64,000 nt of DNA, from positions 47,496,019 to 47,560,018 of the forward strand of contig CM049306.1 in assembly GCA_026874595.1 (NCBI GenBank). Reading direction: 5' to 3'. The stretch is from Sipunculus nudus (taxonomy: Eukaryota; Annelida; Sipuncula; Golfingiida; Sipunculidae). A model generated the notes under the pieces. It searched no databases, was not told where the DNA came from, and worked only from the letters and a program-made list of their open reading frames with translations. Positions 27,601 to 36,600 of the stretch are shown piece by piece. Positions within the stretch are counted from its first letter, which is position 1. Each line of letters begins with the position of its first letter. Both the position numbers and the translations under genes were made by a program.

Positions 27601-30600
27601 CATGTATCCATTAAATGAACTTTGAAAGAGGAAAAACCTAGACGGAGAGTTTTTCATGTATCCCTGGCCTGGCAGGAATGCTGAGAAACGTGTATTCTTC
27701 TAGGTCTGCTTCATATTTATCTTATATCATCAGGCACTAATTCCTGCATGCTACCCTGCTCTGCATTTTGAAATCGGAACCAAAGTCTCACAGCAATGCA
27801 TCTTATTGTTTTCATTCATGTCATCTCGTTTTTAGCCGATTATAAATTTCAGCAAATTGTGATAATTGATTGCTTTTCTTAATTAATAATCCATTATACC
27901 ATTTTCCAAGTGGTGTTTTCTAAAAAACATATAAACCTAAATTAACAAATGAGGTTATCCTATATGTTAACTTATATGCTGTTTTTAGCTCAGCTGACTG
28001 AAAGTCATCCGAGCTATAGGGATCATTCTTTGTCTGTCGTCCGTCCGTCTGTCATAGGGTCCATCTGGCTGTTAACAGGGCACATATTGTAAATGTTTGA
28101 CCTAGAAACTTCTGAGAACTGATGGAGGTCCATAAAAAATCTTCTTGAAGACATGAAATTAGGTCACTGTGACCTGTCTCTTCCAAGCTATTAGACCTTC
28201 AGATGAAGTACCTCCGCAAGAATAAGATATTTCATGGGTAAAGCTGGACATATTATCATTGAACTTTTTCTTCTAGTTCATTTTTGAAGAACTTTAATAG
28301 CTACAGTTGAATTGGTATACCACCTACAAAATTTGGCATTCAGATGATAAAATTCCTTTTGTGAATGTCTTCCTAGTCAGCTGAGCATCATGACCCATGG
28401 GCCACTTGTTCATTTGTTGCTATGCCAGTAATGTACTTGGATGTTGCTTTGTTTGTATCATTTACAAAGACCTCACAGTGTTCAATATGAAAACTAACCT
28501 TTCAGTCAATAAATAATAATAGTAATAGAAAATTTTTTGTGAAAATCCCAGGTAAATATAATATAATATATACACTTTTAACGGTAGTGATACTAATAAA
28601 CTAACTTATTTGGAAATGAGATTAATTAATTGTTTAATTATCATTTTAGCATATAAATATTCAGAAGAGCTGCGTCCTTTTTTGCTTATGATAAGAGCAG
28701 ATGACAAATTATGCTAGTTGTACTTGGTCATCATGTACGTCATATTTAAACATTTTTTTTCATAACAGTTATGTATATAACATCTGTTTATAGGCTTTAA
28801 TATGGCTCACCCTCACAAGGATGACCTATACGAGTGTTTCTTGTGTACATCATTGTATTTGATGATTATAGATACTGTAATTTGTCAGTTCATGTTCACC
28901 GTTGTCCACCTTGTAAAATATAAATTCCTGAATTTATCTTTCGTGTACTCAACATTGCACATTAGGCACTTTTCCATTACTGGTACGTATGTTACAAATC
29001 ATCTTTCATACAGTGTTAAGTATTGACAGCTAGTTTCATTTATTCAGGATAGTTATCACAGAGTGTAGAGATACATGTACCTGCTTGGTGAAATTGAAGT
29101 ATAACAGCACTGATGACATGGTCTGTGTGCTTCAGGTCAGCTGCTAGCCATGCAGGCAGCCTTGTTTCACCCTGAGAGGACTGAGGTGGTAATACAGGCT
29201 GACAGGGCTGGTCTGGGCTTCACAGTGACTGCAGACTCCCTCCCAGGAGTGCCAGTCACTGACCTCCCATACATCAACCACATTGAACCCAAGGGGGCAG
29301 CTGCCAGGTGATTATCAAGCTGTAATATCTATACACAGTTATATCAATAAAAATTACTATTTTTCCAATGACAAGTTTTCTTATTTTTCTTATCGACAAG
29401 TTAGGACATACTTTTATGTGTCAACAAAATATCATCCTTCATATCACAAAATGTTATATTCAACATAGATAACAGAACCAATAGTACTGTGAAATAGGCT
29501 GTTAATATGTTCATATAGTTTAAAGTATAACATAAAACACTGATTGTACTGGACAACTTGCCACAGTTTCCTAAAATATGCTTAGGTTTGCTGAGAGCTT
29601 GGATTCCGCTCATTTTATATCTTGAGCTCCGGACATTTTGCTGTTGTGAGAGAAAAAGACTGCTAAAAACACCTTTGTAAAGAGTCCCATAACCTTGATT
29701 TTGTCTGTCAACAATGTGTGTATGCACACAAAAATGATAATAAATTAATTATCTGTGTAAGGCAAAAGAGGTAGGTTTCTCAGACACTGTGCATCAAGTA
29801 TAACCTCCTGCATAAAAATTTTTATTTTTATTTTCAATTGAAACTTCACAATTTGAGCTGCAGCCTCTCAGACATTTATTTCAAGAAAATAAAATAATAC
29901 AATTTTGATAAGATTTCCTTTGTAATGTAGTGCTTTTACCTGTTTAGCAAAACTGTTATTATCATTCTTTTCCCTGATTAAATGACATTTTTATCGAATC
30001 ATACGAATAAAAGGTAAACAAATTTAAAAAAAACACACTGGTTTCATAAAAAAAATTGCCTGAGAACCCAACCTTTTTTTTTTTTTGCCAAACCTACCTC
30101 TTTTTACTTCAAGGGTACAAACCCTTTGTTATTTCATGACATATACTTGGTGTATCTGTTTTATGTGTATGATATTTTGTGGTTGATGCAGAACTGGGGT
30201 CCTGAGAGAAGGTGACCGTGTTATCTCCATCAACGGTGAGTTCGTAGAATGCAAGTGCCTTGAGGACATCCAGAAAATGATCGTGAAGGCTGGTGACATT
30301 ATCACCATGGAAACAGAATATGATGTTGCGGGTAAGTGAGACACATATATTTGATTTCTCAAGCTTCCATGCTTTCAGTTTAAATCTAATAGATGAAATA
30401 TTATCAAGGAATGTTTTGGTGAATTTCAAAAGAAAAGAAAGCTTTACTTAAGGGAACCAGTTTGAGTGTTGTAGTAGTTTCAAATTTATTCTGTCAATAA
30501 TTGATTATACATGATCTGGTTCATTTGAAGGCAACCCTGGCGATAATACTATATAACATGGAGGCATCCATGAGGATGTTAATCAATTCATAATTTATTA

Positions 30601-33600
30601 TTATTCCAGACTCTGTGATACCAAACAGTGGAATATTCAATGTCAAACTTGCCAAAAGAGGGTCTGGTTTGGGCATAACAATTAGAGGTAAGTTAACATA
30701 TCAGGAGAGAGGAGAGCTTCTGCACTGAGCAGCTAAGTAGGTGTACAAGAAGAAATTACTGATAGCCTTCAGCAGGACAGTTATGGGATTATTCTTAAGA
30801 TAACTCCTAACAAGAACAGCTCCTTCACCAGAAATAATGCAATTTTTCTGGATCATATTTTAGAATCTGAAGATTATTGTCCATTACCTATTGTTTTGAT
30901 TGAAAGAAATATGCATGGCATGGTTTGGTCATTCAAGAAGACCTACAATAGCTTCAAGGACACCAATTGTGACAAATGTGGAATTATTCCTTGATTACTG
31001 ATACTCCAAAATTTAATGAACTTTCAGTGGGTGTCTCTATAATCTTGCACAAAGGCAGTTTTATCACAGTTTATGCAGGAGTTCCTGATAAAACCCTGTT
31101 AAAAAATTTGTCATCATGCTTACATTGGCAATAAGAGGTAATTAGTCATATGATGATTTTGTTTTTAGCACACAAGAGAAGGAAAATGGGGGAGCCAATG
31201 TTAATCTCAGCTGTAAAGAAAGGCAGCGTCGCCCACAGGACAGGAACCATACAGGCTGGGGACAAGCTGTTAGCCATCAACAACCTGCGTACAGACCAGT
31301 GTAGTTTAGAGGAGGCAGCACAGGTGCTGCAGGAAACAGAGGAGGTGGTCAAACTGAAGATCAAGAAGGCAGAACCAGTCCCAGGTAAGCTCAGGTCATC
31401 TGAACAGTTTGACATCCAGTATTTTAGCCCATTCCCCATTTCATCTTACAGAAATGAAAATTAGCCTGACTTTATATTCATAATTTTTTCATAGACACAT
31501 TAATTCATAAAATGTCAACATGGTAAAATTATTTTTTATTAGAGTTAGCTGATTTTGCATTTGGAATAGGACACATTAAATTTTGAACAACAAATAACTC
31601 AAATATGAGATGTCCCATGACCAAAAGGTTGGCTCTGCATTATATTTTGCCTATTGATCAAGGTGCTCGAATTTAAAGCAGAAGGTGCCCAGTTTGATCA
31701 CTGCCATATTTCAACCAGTGGCTGCTCCAGTTGTCCATAATAGAGAAGCATCATTGAGGGGAGAGGCCTGTTAGGAAAGTTATACTGAATATCTGATCTA
31801 TATTTGTTAATGCACCCTTTGAATATTGGTCCTCCCAAGAACATTGTTTTAATTGTCCCCCACTTCCGCAGAATGGGGGACTTTGATTTGGGTTGGTCTG
31901 TCTGTCCGTCCATCAGGCTTTTGTTCCCGTGATATAACTTTCCCAAATATTATACAGTTTCATTCCAAATTGGGTCAGTGATTGCTCTCATGCATACCTT
32001 GGTTGGGATTGGTTTTTGGAGTGTCTGTCTGAAATTTTATCTTACCTGCTCAAAAACAAAAAAAAAAATAAAATTTTGTTCCAATTGACAACCAGAAAAT
32101 ATGACATGTGGAGACATCTCCAGGGCCAATGAAAAGTAAAACACAGCCACTATGACATGTGGAGACATCTTCTGGTTAAAATAAAAACTAAAATGTATTG
32201 ATAGGGTAGGCATGAAGGACAACAAGAGGCAGAAGTGGGGGACATAATTTCCACAAATTTGCTTGTTATAATTGAGCATCACCATCAGTTTTACCTGTTT
32301 CATTATTACCTTTTGCAGAATCAAGAGAACCCAAGAACTCGGTTACATACACAGTGGAGCTGAGACGCCATGGTGGTCCTCTGGGAATCACCATTTCTGG
32401 AACAGAAGAACGTTTTGATCCAATCTTCATCTCTGGCCTTGCAGAAGGTGGACTTGCTGAAAAGTAAGGACTGAAGGAATTTAAGATTTTTTGACTGATG
32501 AAAATTTATTCTAACATGTAATAAAACAGTCAGTTAATTATAACTACAATGTGATTTATTCTTGAAGCTGTTCTCATTGCATAATAAGTTAAAGGAAAAA
32601 ATAATTTAGGAAAATTTTAGCTCAGATTTTTAAGTTTAATTTACTTACTGCTGCAGGCCTACATATTCTGGTATCTAAGGTTCTCTTCAGATTGATTATT
32701 CCAAGAATTTTAATACCTATGTGGCCTTTCAGACTAATAACCATTTGGTTGTGCATAGATGTGTATGTATATGTGAACTTTATTCAGCACTGGAGCCCTG
32801 CACATTGGAGACCGTATTCTTGCCATAAATGGAACTAGCTTGTGGGGACGTCCGCTGTCCGATGCCATCAGAATGTTACAGCAGGCAGATGACGTGGTGA
32901 CGCTCAAAGTATCAAGACCAATGAATACAAGTCAGTGTCACACACCTGTCATTTACAATATCCAGACCAAATAACACAAGTCGGTGTCATACACCTGTCA
33001 TTAACAGTATCCTACCAGTGAATACAAGTCAGTGTCACACAACTGTCATTATCAGTGTCCAAACCAACTAACACAAGTCAAAGTCATACACCTATCATTA
33101 ACAGTATCCAGATCAAATAACATAGCTCAGTGACATATACCCATCATTAACAATATCCAGACCAACTTATATCTAGACCAATTAATACAAGTCAGTATCA
33201 TACACCTGTCATTAACAATAACCAGACCAACTAACACAAGTCAGTGTCATACACCTGTCATTAACAGTATCCAGACAAACTAACACAAGTCAACGTCATA
33301 CACCTATCATTTACAGTATCCAGACCAAATAACACAAGTCAGTGTCATACACCTATCATTAACAGTATCCAGACCAAGTCAGTGTCATACACCTGTCATG
33401 TACAGTATTCAGACCAACTAATACAAGTCGGTGTCATACACTTGTCATTAACAATATCCAGACTAACTAATACAAGTTAGTGTGATACACCTGTCATAAA
33501 TTGTATCCAGACCAACAAATACAAGTCAGTGTCATACACCTATCATTAACAGTATCCAGACCAATGAATACAAGTCAAGTGTCACACAACTGTCATTATC

Positions 33601-36600
33601 AGTATCCAGACCAACTGATACAAGTTAGTGTCATACACCTGTCATTAACAGTATCCAGACAAACAAACACAAGTCAATGTCATACACCTGTCATTAACAG
33701 TATCCAGACCAAGTCAGTGTCATACACCTGTCATTAACAGCATCCAGACCAACTAATACAAGTCAGTGTCATACACCTGTCATTTACCGTGACAGTATCC
33801 AGACCAACCAACACAAGTGGGTTTGAAAAGTGAACCAAGAATTTTTCTGATAGTTCACTTCATGACTGACCATCTTAGTCTTATTACTAGATACATATTT
33901 GGTAATATTAAATGGACTACCATTGTTTATTCATAAAAATGACATATTTTATCATAAAACATCTTACTTCTTAAGATACCATGATTTATTTGTTTTAATG
34001 CTGTTTAAGTAAAGATTATCATGTCTTGTCAGAATTTCAAATAAAATCTTAGTTCATGCTATAACATATTAAATATACACATATATAGTCTCTGCATTTG
34101 GATATTGTTGTGGATTTTTAATAATGTTTTAAACATAGAATGTTTTTAGCAGAAGTAATCATGCTATGAATATATTTTCAGAGGTAAGATCACGCTATAC
34201 CCGGAGGTACAGGGAGGTATGATCATTTTCTGTGTCGTCTTTCCATGTGTTAGTGATGGTCATTGACACATGCATGATACATGTATATTGTATTATAGGT
34301 TATTGTTTCCCAGTGCTGCCAGTTTATAGATTTTTTAAAGGGTTTAACTTTTTCATGAAAATTAATGGAGGCCCTGTTTTATAAATAAGGTACCCTGTAT
34401 TTAATTCTCTGATCATTCATCTCTCAAGCTTACTGAAATTCCATTTCCTGATGATAAATTCAGTTTGGATACAGTATATTTATTTAAGATATGTATATAT
34501 ATGAAGGGCATCACTAATTAAAAACAAAATTTTAGGCTCAGAAAGCAAAAGTTACTTGTGTATATTTGTAATTTAATGATCTTACCACATCATATTTCCA
34601 CAGAGTGAAAAAAGACCAGTCAGTGTTTAAATATTTACACCTATTGTTTTAAAATATGCATCTGTTTGTATAAAACCATATGCAAAATGAGAATCTTAAC
34701 ACATTTTTTATCTTATGATCCTGTGTGGCAGCACTGGTTTGATAACTAACACGTTCTTAAAACCCAAGTATAAGTTTAAGTTCACCTTTATTATTTCAAG
34801 GGTGCATTTTGTTGAGGACATGATGTTGATCTGACAGTGTGTACACATGTTCATTCTGTGTAGAAATGAAAGACTGTTTTTGGTAATATGCACTCTTTAT
34901 TATACAATTTAATTTAGATATTCCCATTATTGCACAATAAAAATTAAAGCTTTTGAGCAAAAAAAATAAGGTTTGGTTCTCAGGAATTTTTTCCCAGAAA
35001 TCAATGTGGGCATGCAATTTTTTTCTACCTATTTTGTATGTTTCGATAAAAATGTCATATGATCAAGGAAAAGCATAATAATAACGTATATTTTTGCTAA
35101 ACAAGTTAAAGCACTACAGAGCAAAGGAAAAAGTTAGTAAGTTTCTGTTGAATATAAAAATTTAAAAAATTATTGTGGGGGTTTAAATTTGATGCAGGCG
35201 GTGCCTGAGAACCATACCTTTAATATTTTTGGCCTTATGTATAAAAGATAAAATATATGCTTCTTTTGAGTAAGATGTATGACTTCATAATGTTTAACAG
35301 TAAAATCACACACTTAAAATTGGTAATGAAATGGCCTGATCTAGCTCTGCATAACACAATGGTAAATTACAGCATCAGATACACTTGTCACAATGTGGCT
35401 TTGTGACTAGGCTGAACATGTGTGCTACTGGACAACTCATCATCTGTCATGTTGTATTCATCATGTTTATTTTTATCTGTGTATAGTATGTTAAGTGTAC
35501 TATGTTCATTAGAAATATAATGTCAATAAAAATGCAAAGTAAAAGGTGAAAGTAATTCTGAAAGACATCATGATAGTTTATGCAGTGTTAAGCCATTGCT
35601 ATATTGCTAAAAACGGGTCAGATAGTCGAATAAATATTCATTATTAATATGACGAGCACTAATTGTGAAACAACCCAAAGGACTTTGAAGCCCAGAATGT
35701 GTTTAATACTTAAAATTTTACACTCTTTCATCTTGAGTGTGACATGAAGTAGTTTAATACTAGTAGTTAGCAAACTTTTTCCACTTTCTTGGCTGTCTCC
35801 GGCTGAGCATATATCTTAAAACAATATATTAAATTATTAAAGATCTAAAAAATTATTAAATTCTTAAAATATCACAAATTATTAAATTCATTTCTCTTTA
35901 TCTTTACTTTTCCTTAATTCTTCAAGTTTACAATTTGAGGTAAGAATATGTCAGTCACACTGTGTAACAACATATATAACCGTGACATATAATACTGATT
36001 ACAGCAAGATGGGGAGGGCTCTTTGGAGAGGATAGGGACTCCTATACCTAGTGTTGACAGTGCATTGGAGTCATGGGACAGCTCAGACAGCAACAACAAA
36101 ATGTCTACAAAATCAAGTAATAAAGACACAGGTATGTTCAGTATGCCCATGTCCTGTATTAATAACTTTAGTATATGATTTAGACATAAATTCTTATCTT
36201 AATCCTTGTGAAACTAATGAGATCAAAGTATTCATGTTTGACTAGAAGGCCCCTGTATGGATGTTGTGCTAAGTGATGACAATAATAAACATTTCTTACT
36301 AGACCGTGGGTAGCCTGTAGGATCACTGTTCCAGAGGATGGCACATTATTGCTGTATATGCCATGGTAGAATGAATATATATAGGCTAGGGGCTGCTGCC
36401 ACATATTCCTGCTTAGTTGGTTCCCTGGACCCATCTTCAGCTTAATTTAGGGACATTTTAGTTAATAATACAATAAAAAGGTAGCAGCAGAAGGAGAGAA
36501 AGGAATAATTGTTGCTGTATTGAGCACCAGATGTCAGTGCTTTTCAGTCAAGTGGGAAGGTGAAAGTCAAAAAGGCTGACTTGCAGAATAATAATATGTG

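Larger units (their letters stand above)
22035..29135 (+). other. 7.1-kb GRIP intron between the PDZ3-4 linker and PDZ4
   Basis: Contains a local duplication interrupted by a pogo-like transposon (22280-24598), degenerate tandem repeats (24602-25200), a candidate 36-base cassette microexon (26251-26286), an interspersed repeat beginning ATATAGCGCC (about 27030-27320), and a CAGCTGA-ended repeat (27987-28410). No other exon was recognised. Confidence 0.7.

Noticed and set aside
33501-33737. Open frame of 78 codons on the + strand
   Set aside because: It is a read-through of the 49-base minisatellite; its peptide repeats simply mirror the DNA repeat.
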